From: an uncultured Cyclobacteriaceae bacterium
Lineage (GTDB): Bacteria; Bacteroidota; Bacteroidia; Cytophagales; Cyclobacteriaceae
Length of the DNA stretch: 64,000 bases
NCBI GenBank assembly: GCA_943788235.1
Contig: CALSPM010000006.1
Span: forward strand, 62,001 to 126,000
Reading direction: 5' to 3'
Every line of letters starts with the position of its first letter. Within the stretch, counting starts at the first letter, position 1. Under the pieces are notes generated by a model, which saw only the letters and a program-made list of their open reading frames with translations, had not been told where the DNA came from and did no database searches. Below, piece after piece: positions 34,879 to 44,854 of this stretch. The position numbers and the translations under genes were made by a program.

Positions 34879-35712
34879 TTAATTATTTGGGAGAAGAGTT
34901 ATGTCGGAGTTAATAATACGGGAGCGCTCTATCAATGCTTCTTTTTCAAACTGAGCTATCAAGTTGAATAAGGGCATTTTTTTATCTACCGGTGCATAGT
35001 TAATATAATCTTGAACCAGTAAGCCATCCACCCTTCGCTTATTAATGGCAGATCTAAATCGAACGCCGCCGCCATCGGTAATATAATTATAGGCTAAATA
35101 ATCAACTTCAAAAGTGTTTACATCAATCCAATAGAGATATTCATCTTCAAAATCGTCACCCCCATTTTCTATTTGAAAAGAGACCTTAATTTGATGATAG
35201 CTCTTACCTTTGATCTGTTTTATTCCCTGATCTGTTTTTTTAACCGCGAGATCGTTCAATAGATAGGGTAGCTGAAAAAAATAAAGAACTGAATTTATGG
35301 ATTTACTGTATTTATCTGCCCATTCTTTTGAAACTTCTATGGAGACCCCATTTTTTTTTCGGGAAAAATAGGTACTATTGATCAACATATCTTCTATCAG
35401 TGCGGAGCCATCTTTAAAGGATCTTGTATAAGCATAGGAGGTATCCGATCGCCTTGCACTGTATTGCTTATCTCTAAACGAAAAAGATAGGGTGGCATTC
35501 TCAAAAAGATGTTGCCCATGTGCTATGATCGCTTGATCAATTACTTCTTGGCCTTTGTGGGGAAGTATTTTTTTTTGAGATGAGGGGGCCTTATTTTCGC
35601 AAGACCAAACGAAGAACAATAAAATACCCAAAAGGGCCCAATTTTTTATGATTTGAGTAAGGCTTGGATTTAAGTTTGAAATGCGATTAAGAGAAATCGG
35701 TTGATATTTCAT
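34879..35712 (-). CDS. DUF6503 family lipoprotein
   Basis: 277 residues from the ATG at 35712 (MKYQPISLNRIS); a longer frame opens at 35742. A hydrophobic stretch ending in ILLFFVWSC gives a lipoprotein cysteine near residue 38. DUF6503 motifs: FSFRDKQYSARR, INSVLYFFQLPYLLNDLAV, YWIDVNTFEVDYLAYNY and GGGVRFRSAINKRRVDG. Function unknown, probably envelope-located and lipid-binding-like beta fold (inference). Converges with lgt with a two-base gap. Two A9 runs occur in its coding strand. Confidence 0.8.
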   Translation of the reverse strand: MKYQPISLNRISNLNPSLTQIIKNWALLGILLFFVWSCENKAPSSQKKILPHKGQEVIDQAIIAHGQHLFENATLSFSFRDKQYSARRSDTSYAYTRSFKDGSALIEDMLINSTYFSRKKNGVSIEVSKEWADKYSKSINSVLYFFQLPYLLNDLAVKKTDQGIKQIKGKSYHQIKVSFQIENGGDDFEDEYLYWIDVNTFEVDYLAYNYITDGGGVRFRSAINKRRVDGLLVQDYINYAPVDKKMPLFNLIAQFEKEALIERSRIINSDITLLPNN

Positions 35713-35777
35713 AGGAATGGAAAGCAGATGAATAAGCGTCACCTCAATAAATATAGATCACATTATATTTTAAAAAG

Positions 35778-37176
35778 ATGATAAAGTTAGGCTTATACTT
35801 TCGCTTATCGACAATAACTACCCTGATATTTTTGATAAGTTGTCAAGGCAATGATGATAGAATAGGGGCGATCATACCGGTGCCATCCTCTTTTACCAAT
35901 GTCCTCATTAAGTTACCGATCTCTGAGCTAGAAGAAGGGATTAATAAAATTTTGGATCAACAATTATTCGATGGAGGGTTTGCTTTAAATAAAAAAAAGG
36001 ATAGTTTATTTTTAAAAATTAATCGCAAGAAACGCATTGATATTGAATATTACCAAGGGCGTCTTCATTTGGCTTTACCCTTAAATATCTCGGCGATTAT
36101 CAAATCTCGTCTCTTGGGCGTTTCGATCAGTAATGCAGCAAAGCCTATCAAATTTCAAGCTAAAGCTGAACTGTCTTTGGGGTTAAATATTGATGAACGA
36201 TGGGATCTAGAATTTGATTCAAGATGGGAGACGATTACATGGAATGAACCGCCTAATTTTAAAGTTTTGGGCTTGAAAATCGATTTGGCAGAACTGATCG
36301 AAAAAGAGATTCAAACACATAAAAGGCCCTTAGAAAAAACCATCAATGAGATGCTCAGGGACCAAATTGATTTAAGAACAGCAGTAGAAAGGCTGTATCG
36401 ATCGATCCAAAAGCCATTGAAGGTATCAGCAACGGCACTACCTTTTTATTTTACCAATGAGGCCATCAGTTTAAGGGGTGATTTTGTTAAGCTCGAAATT
36501 AACGACACCTTATTTTTCCAACTTGAGCATCAATCGATATTACGCATAAACGATGTGCAACTCAGCCATCAGCCGCTGGAAGTTTTACCTCTGAGGACCA
36601 ATCCTTTGTCTGACCATACCCAGATCAGTTCTTTTGTTGAATTCAGATTGTCCTTTCTGAAAATGGAGCAGGCGATGGATTCGCTTCTTGGTAGGGAAGG
36701 AGTTAAATCTGGAAGGGATTGCTGCAAAAGTAAATAGGGTGGAGATCAGCCCCCATGAGGGATTTTTGAAATGGAATTTAACGGTGGAGGGGGATATCAA
36801 TGGAATTATTTCTTTGTTTGTAGTGCCGAGTATTGATGAAGATTTGGTGATGCAATTTTCAGCTTTTGACTATGAATTACCCAAAATGGAAGGATGGGCA
36901 GAGATTACAGACTGGGCAATGCATCGGGCCATTGAAAAATATGTAGTGAGTCAGTCAAGCTATGATATGAGTCCTTTTCTCTATTCGCTAGATGATCGCA
37001 TTGCTCGGGGATTGAATAAATCAGTCTTATCGAAAAAAATAGCTCTGGATTTAGATTTGAATACATTCACCCCTTATTCGAAGGGGATGAATGAAGACGA
37101 GATCCAATTTATATTCCAGATCGAAGGAAGGGCCAGCCTCTCAATAAAGGATAAAGTATTTGTCCAGAGGGAGTAA
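35778..37176 (+). pseudogene. DUF4403 family lipoprotein, one frameshift as sequenced
   Basis: The first frame (35778-36737) has a lipoprotein signal ending in FLISC (about residue 22) and the DUF4403 body (IPVPSSFTNVLIKLPISEL, INEMLRDQIDLRTAVERLY, QKPLKVSATALPFYF). The second frame (to 37176) continues with GKELNLEGIAAKVNRVEI and ends with GRASLSIKDKVFVQRE. Reading shifts by net +1 at 36690-36694; skipping one base gives a protein of about 465 residues, the normal size. The protein family has a tubular-lipid-binding-like fold and unknown role. A sequencing insertion is likely, since both halves look intact. Confidence 0.78.
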
Positions 37177-37260
37177 GGATAAATCATTAGATTTTAAAGG
37201 TTAGTCCTTTTTATAGTCCCCTTATTGAAATAAGTTTGTGGCTATTATTATTATGTTTTT

Positions 37261-37335
37261 CGGGATGTGGCGCAGTCCGGTTAGCGCACCACTTTAGGGT
37301 AGTGGGGGCCGCTGGTTCGAATCCAGTCATCCCGA
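37261..37335 (+). tRNA. tRNA-Pro (anticodon AGG)
   Basis: A 75-base cloverleaf. Acceptor CGGGATG pairs with CATCCCG; the C1-G72 pair with A73 is the hallmark of bacterial tRNA-Pro. The anticodon stem CCACT/AGTGG closes loop TTAGGGT, placing A34 G35 G36 and G37. T arm GCTGGTTCGAATCCAGT. Anticodon AGG is unusual for this phylum, where GGG and TGG are expected. Confidence 0.93.
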
Positions 37336-37348
37336 CAAAGAACAGGAG

Positions 37349-37384
37349 AAGCGGATAATACCTAAGGGTGATATCCGCTTTTTT
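37349..37384 (+). terminator. Terminator of the tRNA-Pro gene
   Basis: AAGCGGATA (37349-37357) pairs with TATCCGCTT (37372-37380), followed by a T run. Confidence 0.8.
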
Positions 37385-37575
37385 ATTAACCCATAGAGTA
37401 CCTTCATTCCGAGATGATTATTTAAAATACCAGAATCATTAGGCCCTATAATTGAATCAATAGCTGGGTCACCAATGAAGATGGTATCTGGAACCTAAGT
37501 CCTTTTTCGAAAAATTAAAATCTTATTTGTAAAAGCCAATGTTACCTATCTCAATCAGGATACCTTGCATCTTTC

Positions 37576-38877
37576 TTAAAAGATTTTTAATAATTGTGGG
37601 AAAAGAATCAAGAGGCCTAGAAAGATAATTTGAATCACTACAAATGGTAGGATCCCTATGTAGAGTTGTTTGGTTTTTATTTCTGGGGGGGCGACGCCTT
37701 TGAGATAGAAGAGGGCAAACCCAAAGGGAGGAGTTAAAAAAGAGGTTTGAAGGTTGATGGCCAATAATATACCTACCCACACCAAATCCACACCCATGCT
37801 GGAAAATATGGGGGCGACGATGGGAACGACAATGAATATGATCTCAATGAAATCGATAAAAAATCCTGCAATAAAAACCATGATCATGACTAAAATCAAA
37901 AAACCATTAGGCCCCAAATTAGATTTAGAGATCATCTCTAAGAAAAGTTTGTCCCCCTCAAGCCCTCTAAAGACCAAAGAAAAGGCCGTGGCCCCAATCA
38001 GAATCATGAAAACCATAGAGGTGAGCATGAGCGTTTCTTTGGTAACTGCCCCAAGGATTTTTTTATTCAGTTTTCCTTTATAGGCTGTGAGAATTAAAGC
38101 ACCCATCGCCCCAATTCCAGCTGCTTCTGTGGGAGAAGCTATACCTCCAATAATCGTTCCCAACACCAGAATGATCAATAGTAAGGGCAATAAAAAAGAC
38201 TGAATAATCTCTTTTGAAAATCTTTTATTTCGAAAATGAGTAACTTCTTCTTGGGGCATGGCTGGTGCCTGATTTGGGTGTAACTGGGCATAGATGATCA
38301 CATAAATCATATACATACCAATCAGGCAAAAACCAGGTACGATGGCGGCAAGAAATAAAGCGCCTACCGAAACATTCAATACGCTGGCCAGCAAGACCAA
38401 CACTACAGAGGGCGGGATGATTTGTCCCAAAGTACCCGAAGCTGCTATCGTTCCCATGGCAAGGGCGGGTGCGTAGCCGCGTTTGAGCATGGTAGGAAGG
38501 CTGATCAAGCCCATGGTGACGACCGTGGCACCTACGATTCCTGTAGACGCTGCAAGCAAAGCTCCTACGACGATCACAGATAAAGCCAAACCTCCTTTAA
38601 ATCTACCAAACAATAAGGCCATCGTCTCTAATAGTTTTTCAGCAATGCCCGATTTTTCCAACATCATACCCATGAAAACGAAGAGGGGAACCCCTAAGAG
38701 GACAAAATTCTGCATGGTGCCAAAAATTCTTAAAGAGAGGAGGTAAAAAAAATCAACATCAAATATCCAAACGCCTACAATAACGGCTACACCTCCTAAA
38801 GTAAAGGCGACAGGGTAGCCTATAAGAATCAATATAAAAGCAACTATAAAAAAAATAATAGGCAGGTATTCGTACAT
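37576..38877 (-). CDS. dctM: TRAP transporter large permease (DctM)
   Basis: 433 residues, about twelve transmembrane helices. DctM motifs: LLGVPLFVFMGMMLEKSGIAEKLLE, ASTGIVGATVVTMGLISLP, AASGTLGQIIPPSVVLVLL and ASPTEAAGIGAMGALIL. Sodium-driven uptake of organic acids or related solutes. Its ATG overlaps the stop of dctQ. No periplasmic binding protein (DctP) gene is found on either side, so the substrate and partner are unknown. Confidence 0.92.
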   Translation of the reverse strand: MYEYLPIIFFIVAFILILIGYPVAFTLGGVAVIVGVWIFDVDFFYLLSLRIFGTMQNFVLLGVPLFVFMGMMLEKSGIAEKLLETMALLFGRFKGGLALSVIVVGALLAASTGIVGATVVTMGLISLPTMLKRGYAPALAMGTIAASGTLGQIIPPSVVLVLLASVLNVSVGALFLAAIVPGFCLIGMYMIYVIIYAQLHPNQAPAMPQEEVTHFRNKRFSKEIIQSFLLPLLLIILVLGTIIGGIASPTEAAGIGAMGALILTAYKGKLNKKILGAVTKETLMLTSMVFMILIGATAFSLVFRGLEGDKLFLEMISKSNLGPNGFLILVMIMVFIAGFFIDFIEIIFIVVPIVAPIFSSMGVDLVWVGILLAINLQTSFLTPPFGFALFYLKGVAPPEIKTKQLYIGILPFVVIQIIFLGLLILFPQLLKIF

Positions 38878-39371
38878 TATTTCAACAATGTTTTTATCGA
38901 ATTGAGCATGAGTACGACGCCTTGAAGCATCAATAAACCAAAACCTAGGGGAATGGCTGATTTAATTAAATATCGCGCGGGTAATCCGCCCGGATCTGGA
39001 CTGGTTTCATTGAGTAAAAATGAACTTTGGACAAAACCGATACTTGTGATCAGAGTGATCCAACAAAAAGGGATCAAGAATATTAATGTGCCAATGAGAT
39101 TGATCAGAGCCTTTTTTTTGGAGCCAAAGCGTTGATAAAAAAGGTCCACACGAACATGTCTATCTTGATCCAGTGTCCAGGCAGCACCCAACAGAAACAT
39201 GAGGCCAAATAGATGCCATTCTATTTCAAAAGTTGCTGCAGAGGTGATACTAAAAACATAGCGAAAGAATACATCTGTAACGATGATAAACGTTAAAATG
39301 ATGGAGCTCCAAGAAATAGTTTTTCCAAGAAAATGAGTTAAATATTGGATCCCACCTATGATTGAATTCAT
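38877..39371 (-). CDS. dctQ: TRAP transporter small permease (DctQ)
   Basis: 164 residues with four transmembrane helices and the DctQ signature FRYVFSITSAATFEIEWHLFGLMFLLGAAWTL with DRHVRVDLFYQRF. It pairs with DctM as the membrane part of a TRAP transporter. The stop overlaps the dctM start (TAATG), so they are translationally coupled. Confidence 0.9.
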   Translation of the reverse strand: MNSIIGGIQYLTHFLGKTISWSSIILTFIIVTDVFFRYVFSITSAATFEIEWHLFGLMFLLGAAWTLDQDRHVRVDLFYQRFGSKKKALINLIGTLIFLIPFCWITLITSIGFVQSSFLLNETSPDPGGLPARYLIKSAIPLGFGLLMLQGVVLMLNSIKTLLK

Positions 39372-39504
39372 ACAGGCTAATCTATCGAAAACTACAGCAA
39401 TAAAAAATTATTTCATCTCTCCGTTTTCGACATAAAAAATCTTTTATTGTTTATAAAAGTTAATTAAGCCACAGCAAATGATAAAATTGAATTTCATTCA
39501 CAAG

Positions 39505-39567
39505 TGATGCGCGCACAATTGGCTAAAGATTTTGATATTTATCCGATATCAGTGCACAGCGATCGAA
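39505..39567 (+). pseudogene. Relic fragment of rlmN
   Basis: Gap-free alignment by eye to 47231-47293 inside the intact rlmN gene, 56 of 63 bases identical (first 19 identical: TGATGCGCGCACAATTGGC). No ORF remains. It is directly followed by a rhomboid-gene fragment in the same relative order and orientation as at the intact locus. Confidence 0.85.
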
Positions 39568-39599
39568 CATTAGAAGAGGTCAAACACCGAAATCTAAGA

Positions 39600-39700
39600 C
39601 TTTTTTTTAAATGCTTGATAGAGATTAACCCACAGTAACTCCAGCCATAGGTGCCCATTCTCTTCCTGTATTGGCACCTATGGCTTGTTAAAAAGATAAT
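39600..39700 (-). pseudogene. Relic fragment of a rhomboid protease gene
   Basis: 39626-39700 aligns without gaps to 48409-48483 in the intact rhomboid gene (about three quarters identical by eye). Upstream similarity extends to about 39600 with one small gap. On the minus strand the residue pattern around ISIKHLKK parallels YIKQIQKG of the intact protein. Similarity may continue weakly to about 39790. Together with the rlmN fragment it represents a copied rlmN/rhomboid junction that lost about 1 kb of interior. Confidence 0.75.
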
Positions 39701-40146
39701 CTGTGATTTGTGGTTCTTTTTTGAAAGAATCAACTCCCATTATTATAAAAAATAGCCTCTTTTAATTGTGGATTTTACCTTTGGAAGATGGGAATGAGAT
39801 TTAATTAATATCACGGACCACTTAAATTTATAAATCTGAGAAATTCTTGAAGAGCCTCATAATTTGATACTATTATTTGGATATTATATGTGAAGAAATA
39901 AGTAGTTGATTTCAGCGTATTTGAATGAGAAACATTCATACACTAAATTGCTCAAATTGTAAACAAATTTCTTTTAAAGCGTCGTTCTTTAAAATCTTGG
40001 TTGGAACAGTATCGGATGTTGATCGTTTGTTAAAGGATTGTACAATGACATTATGAATACTAAAACCGCAATAATTTATTGTTTTTTGTGGCAGCGTATG
40101 TCATAATGAGAAAATAAAAGGGGGATTTTTAATCAGTTTAATATCG
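39701..40146. other. Stretch without a convincing gene
   Basis: AT-rich, between the relic and the TonB locus. A 43-codon frame from an ATG at 39927 (MRNIHTLNCSNCKQISF) has a CxxC pair but no recognisable family, and is not annotated as a gene. Confidence 0.35.
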
Positions 40147-40891
40147 ATGAGCCGTATTGCGCTTTTAACACTTTTTTTTATATCCTATTTGCTTACTTAT
40201 GGGCAGTCTCAAGCCCAATATAAGATAGGAAATTTGGATCTCGATGGAAAGCTTAACGTTTGGTATGATAGTATAGTTGGCTTGGAGCGTACCTCTTTAA
40301 TTGATGGTTCCTTTTATCCTTTCCGGACCAAAGCGCTAAAAACGCATGAATATTTTATTAAAAATAAATGGGATTTAGGAACGATAATCTACAAAGGCCA
40401 AGTTTTTGAGGTTAATATGCTCTATAATGTTTTTCAAGATCTTTTGATTATTCAAAACACAACCAATGCAGAGACCATGGTCGAACCACTTAAATTATCC
40501 CAAAACCTGGTGTCGAGATTTGAAATTAATTCAGCATTATTTGTTCGATTAGAGGGAGATGAAGCGCCTGAAAAAACGGGTTTTTATCAATTATTATCAG
40601 ATTATCCTCAGCTCAAAGTTTTTGTGAAAAGAATGAAAAGTCAAACTTTTGAAAACGGGGACGAAGGGTTTCCCTCAGTAGCATTCTATGAGCTAGATTA
40701 CTATTATTTAATGAGGGCCAACAGAAGTATCAGAATAAAAAATAAAAAAGCATTTTTTCAAATGTTTGACCTCACATAAGGTAGAAATTAAAGAATACAT
40801 AAGGGCAAATAATTTATTGATTAAGCCAGGTAATGATGTTGATATCATGATTTTAACTAAGTTTTGTTCGGAGAAAAATTGGGGATTGTGA
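40147..40891 (+). pseudogene. Secreted protein of unknown function, one frameshift as sequenced
   Basis: A signal peptide (MSRIALLTLFFISYLL) begins a protein of about 247 residues. The first frame stops at 40779 after KKAFFQMFDLT; the +1 frame continues KCLTSHKVEIKEYIRANN and ends at TGA 40889-40891. Removing one T from the T6 run at 40752-40757 joins them. I do not recognise the family; it resembles small hypotheticals found next to TonB receptors in Cytophagales. GTGA at its end overlaps the start of the TonB receptor gene, so the two are probably coupled. Confidence 0.6.
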
Positions 40892-43661
40892 GTGGGCGTT
40901 TATTCATTTGGATTATGTTGACTTCCTCCTACTGTTTTGCTCAAACAAGTGCAGTAGTTAACGGCAGTTACAACGGCACACCATTGATATGAAGTTCTAG
41001 TTGAACTAGAACATGAGCTAGACATAAAATTTTGATTATGATCAAAATTGGATTGATACGGTGTTGATCACTGGAGAGTTCAAGGAACTTTCTTTGGAAT
41101 CAGCCTTAGATCTCCTTTTTTTAAATCATGATTTTAGTTATCTCATAAATGGCAAAGAAATTATCCTTTCCTATAAAAAACCCATCCTTTCAACTTTTGC
41201 GATAAGCGGATTCTTTAATGATAAAATAGTATATGATCCGGTTGATAAGGGCTTGATTTTTGAAAAGGAAATAGGCAATGAGATCAATCAAGCAAATAAA
41301 GAAAGCGAAATCTTTGAAATTGGATCAAGAAATAAATTTGAAACTAGCAAAACAGTAACGATTGCGGGATACATCACTCGGAGTGATAATAAAAATCCTG
41401 TAGAAGGTGCTTTTGTATACCTACAAGAGCCATTCACAGGTACAACTACAGATAGTTCAGGTTTTTATGCGTTGAATGTGCCTTCAGGAGAGCATGTTTT
41501 ATTAATCCAATCCATTGAGATGAAAAATACCTATCGTAATATTGTTGCCTTTTCTGAAGGGACAATGAATATTGAGATGGATGTGGACATCATAGCTTTA
41601 AATGAGGTGATGGTTATGTCAGATCGAGATAATAATATCCAACAGACCCAAATGGGGGTCACAAGGTTAGGGATTGAAGAAACTAAAAATTTGCCTACCC
41701 TTTTGGGGGAAAGGGACATCGTTAAGGCAGCGATAACAACTTCAGGAGTCCAAGCAGTTGGAGAGGGTGCCGCAGGGGTTAATATAAGAGGGGGCAAAGC
41801 AGATCAAAATCTTTTTATAATCGATGGGGCTACCGTATATAACACATCACATTTTTTTGGATTTTTTTCTATATTTAATTCAGAGGTTTTAGAAGGCATG
41901 GAACTTTTTAAGGGAGGGATTCCAGCTAAATATGGGGGGCGTCTTTCTTCTGTATTTGACATTACGACTAAAGAACCGAATAAAGAAAAGTATTCAGTCA
42001 AAGCCGGTCTAGGACCCATCACTTCGAGTCTTTTATTTGAAGGGCCTATTATAAAAGATAAAACATCGCTCATGTTGGGGGGAAGAGCAACTTATTCTGA
42101 TTTTGTACTCAAACAAATAAGAAACTCTCCGCTGGGCAATCAAAATGCTGTTTTCCATGATTTGATGATTAAATTGGATCATAAAATAGATGAAAAAAAT
42201 ACACTTTCGGCTTCAAGTTATTACAGCTTTGATAGTTTTCAATTGAGTTCTGACTCCTTACTTGGCTATTCTGATTTCAATTATACAAATGCAAACTTTT
42301 CGGTAAAATGGATGCGAAAATTCAACGATGACTTTAACGGATCCCTACGGCTTACGGGTAGTCAATATCGCTATGATATTGGTTATGACCAGTTGTCATC
42401 GCAGGCATTTGAAATTAATTATGATATCGCCGAATGGGCAGGAACTGTGGATTTCAATTATTATTTAAATGATAAAAATCATTTCAACTTTGGGGGTAGT
42501 ACAAAAAGATATCAGATCAATCCGGGGATTCGAGAACCCTTGGGAGGACTATCTGATATTGGTTATGATAAGATTAACCCCGAACAAGCCCTCGAGTCAG
42601 CAATTTATTTTTCTAATCAATATGATCCTACGAAAAATATTTCACTTTACGCAGGGTTAAGATATTCTTTGTATACTCGGTTAGGTCCTTCAGAATCATA
42701 TCAATATGCCCTTAATAAGCCCTTAAACAAAGATTTTATTACTGATACGCTTTCATATGAAAACGGAACGTCAATGGCTACCTATCATGGTCCTGAATTG
42801 CGATTATCGGGCAGATTTTCTCTTTCAAATCTAAGTTCATTGAAAATGAGCTATAATAGGTCTCGACAATATATTCACATGCTCATTAATTCTGCGTCAT
42901 TAGCACCTACTGACATTTGGAGATTGTCAGGTAAATATTTGGCGCCCCAAATAGCGGATCAATTTTCAATTGGGTATTACAAAAACATCCTTGGAAATGA
43001 TGTTCTAGAGTTTTCAGTTGAGGGCTATTATAAATTAATTGAGAATTTAGTTGATTTCAAAGTAGGTGCAGATTTGCAATTCAATAAAAATATTGAGATT
43101 GATTTGCTTCAAGGAGAGGGCAAATCTTATGGATTGGAGCTATCCGCAAAAAAGTCTGATGGATGGTTTACAGGCTGGTTTAATTATACATGGTCACGAA
43201 GTTTTATCCGTTTAAATGGGAATTTTTCTGAGGAAAGGGTCAATGGAGGGGCTTTTTTCGAGACTAATTATGATAAGCCACATTATTTAAATTTGGTAAC
43301 TAATTATAAATTTACAAGAAGGTACAGTTTATCCTTAAACTTGATTTACTCAAGTGGAAGGCCGGTTACTTATCCCATTGGGAAGTGGAAATTTAATAAT
43401 GCTGAAAGTCTGCTCTATTCGAATAGAAATGCTTTTCGTATTCCTGATTATTTCAGAGTTGACATAGGATTTGATGTAGAAGGGACGCACAAAATAAAAA
43501 AATTGGGCCACTCGTTCTGGACCTTTTCGATTTATAATGTTTTTGGTAGGGATAACGTGTATTCGATTTTTTTTAAGACCGTTGATGGAGATGTTGAGGG
43601 CTACAAAATGACAGTATTTTCAAATCCAATCCCTACAATTACCTTCAATTTCAAAATATGA
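40888..43661 (+). pseudogene. TonB-dependent receptor with STN domain, two 5' frameshifts as sequenced
   Basis: The gene seems to start at GTG 40888 (or ATG 40915) with a signal LFIWIMLTSSYCFAQ. A +1 shift at 40989-40990 leads to EVLVELEHELDIKF, and a second +1 shift in the TTTT at 41030-41033 leads to DYDQNWIDTVLITGEF, from where the long clean frame (41061-43661) runs. Domains: STN (about residues 35-95), CarboxypepD-regulatory-like (TVTIAGYITRSD, then AFVYLQEPFTGTTTDSSGFY), plug (GVNIRGGKADQNLFIIDG, GIPAKYGGRLSSVFD) and a C-terminal beta barrel. The STN domain usually senses via a FecR anti-sigma factor, but none is adjacent. Overlaps the DUF4249 gene by ATGA. Confidence 0.85.
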
Positions 43662-44854
43662 GGTTAGAGATTAAAAATAAAATTCATTTATTCATTTTAG
43701 TTATTACCTTTTCTTGCATAGAACCCTATGAATATGAACTGATTGATGAAGTGGGGCCACCTTTGATCGTGGTAGATGGGTTATTAACCAATGAAGAAAA
43801 AACCCACAGTGTGAGGTTATCCTATACCTCTGGATTAGGAATCACAAATCTAACAACCATTAATGAGGCCACTGTAACCATCGAGAACAGTGACGGTGAT
43901 GTGGTCACATTAACGGAAGGGCAGCCTGGAAATTATGTAACGTCGTCCACCTATCAAGGCATCGTGGGTCAAAGCTATCGATTGAGAATCAAGATAAAAA
44001 ATGGCCATGAATACCTATCTTCTGAAGAAATATTGAATGAAGCGCCTCCCATTGATACTTTATATGGAAGATATGTGCAATTACCCTCAGAGAAGAGTGC
44101 GGAATTATTAAATGGAGTCCAACTATTTATAGAAAGTGATTGGAATGATTATGAAGTAAGTACTTTCAGATATATATGGGAAGAGACCTATGAATGGAGA
44201 GTTCCTAATCCTTCAGAATACGTTTATGTACCTAAGACAAGGGAAGCAATATTAAGAGAAGAGACAGATTTAAAAAGTGTGGAGGTATGCTTTAGAGGAG
44301 ATACTAGTACTGCTTTATTATTAGGATCTGCCTTTTCTTTAAATAACTCCAAACTCACGGAATTCCCTGTTCATTTCATTAATGAGAATGATCAGAATTT
44401 ATCTTTTAAGACAGCAGTGAAGGTTAAGCAATATGCGTTGTCTAATGCTACTTATCAATATTATAAACGACTCAAGGAAAACAATGAATCTGGAGGCTCA
44501 CTATTTGACAAACAAAAAGGTAATATTTCTGGAAATATAAAATCGTTAACAGATCCAAAAGAATTGGTGATGGGAAACTTTGACGTTTCAGGAGTATCCT
44601 CTAAAATGTCATTTTTTGAACCTAAAACTTTTGTCTCTGATGGATTCAATGTTAATTATTGGCCTAAGAATTGTGGTATGGATATAGATTCTATTTCAGC
44701 ATTTGCCTTAGAAGGTTATGTTGCTGATGATATAAATGCAAAAAGAGTAATATGGACTTATGATTCGGACTTGCGACTATATTTTATGACATCGGAAAAC
44801 TGTTCTGACTGTAGAATATTAGGCAATATTGAGGTGCCAGATTTTTGGGAATGA
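43658..44854 (+). CDS. DUF4249 domain-containing lipoprotein
   Basis: 398 residues. A signal with lipoprotein cysteine (LFILVITFSC, residue 20) is followed by the DUF4249 core: PPLIVVDGLLTNEEKTHSVRL, TVTIENSDGDVV and GQSYRLRIKIKNGHEYLS. DUF4249 proteins accompany TonB receptors in Bacteroidetes and are thought to be surface-exposed partners; ligand unknown. Overlaps genes on both sides by ATGA, forming one compact operon. Confidence 0.85.
   Translation: MRLEIKNKIHLFILVITFSCIEPYEYELIDEVGPPLIVVDGLLTNEEKTHSVRLSYTSGLGITNLTTINEATVTIENSDGDVVTLTEGQPGNYVTSSTYQGIVGQSYRLRIKIKNGHEYLSSEEILNEAPPIDTLYGRYVQLPSEKSAELLNGVQLFIESDWNDYEVSTFRYIWEETYEWRVPNPSEYVYVPKTREAILREETDLKSVEVCFRGDTSTALLLGSAFSLNNSKLTEFPVHFINENDQNLSFKTAVKVKQYALSNATYQYYKRLKENNESGGSLFDKQKGNISGNIKSLTDPKELVMGNFDVSGVSSKMSFFEPKTFVSDGFNVNYWPKNCGMDIDSISAFALEGYVADDINAKRVIWTYDSDLRLYFMTSENCSDCRILGNIEVPDFWE

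Noticed and set aside
37395-37498. Minus-strand open stretch with residues such as TIFIGDPAIDSIIGPNDSGI
   Set aside because: Coding-like, but it begins after a stop, has no start codon, runs into the tRNA-Pro terminator and matches no family I know; could be a short relic but the evidence is too thin to annotate.
39539-39733. 64-codon minus-strand open frame
   Set aside because: It is the chance open frame through the rhomboid relic, not a gene.
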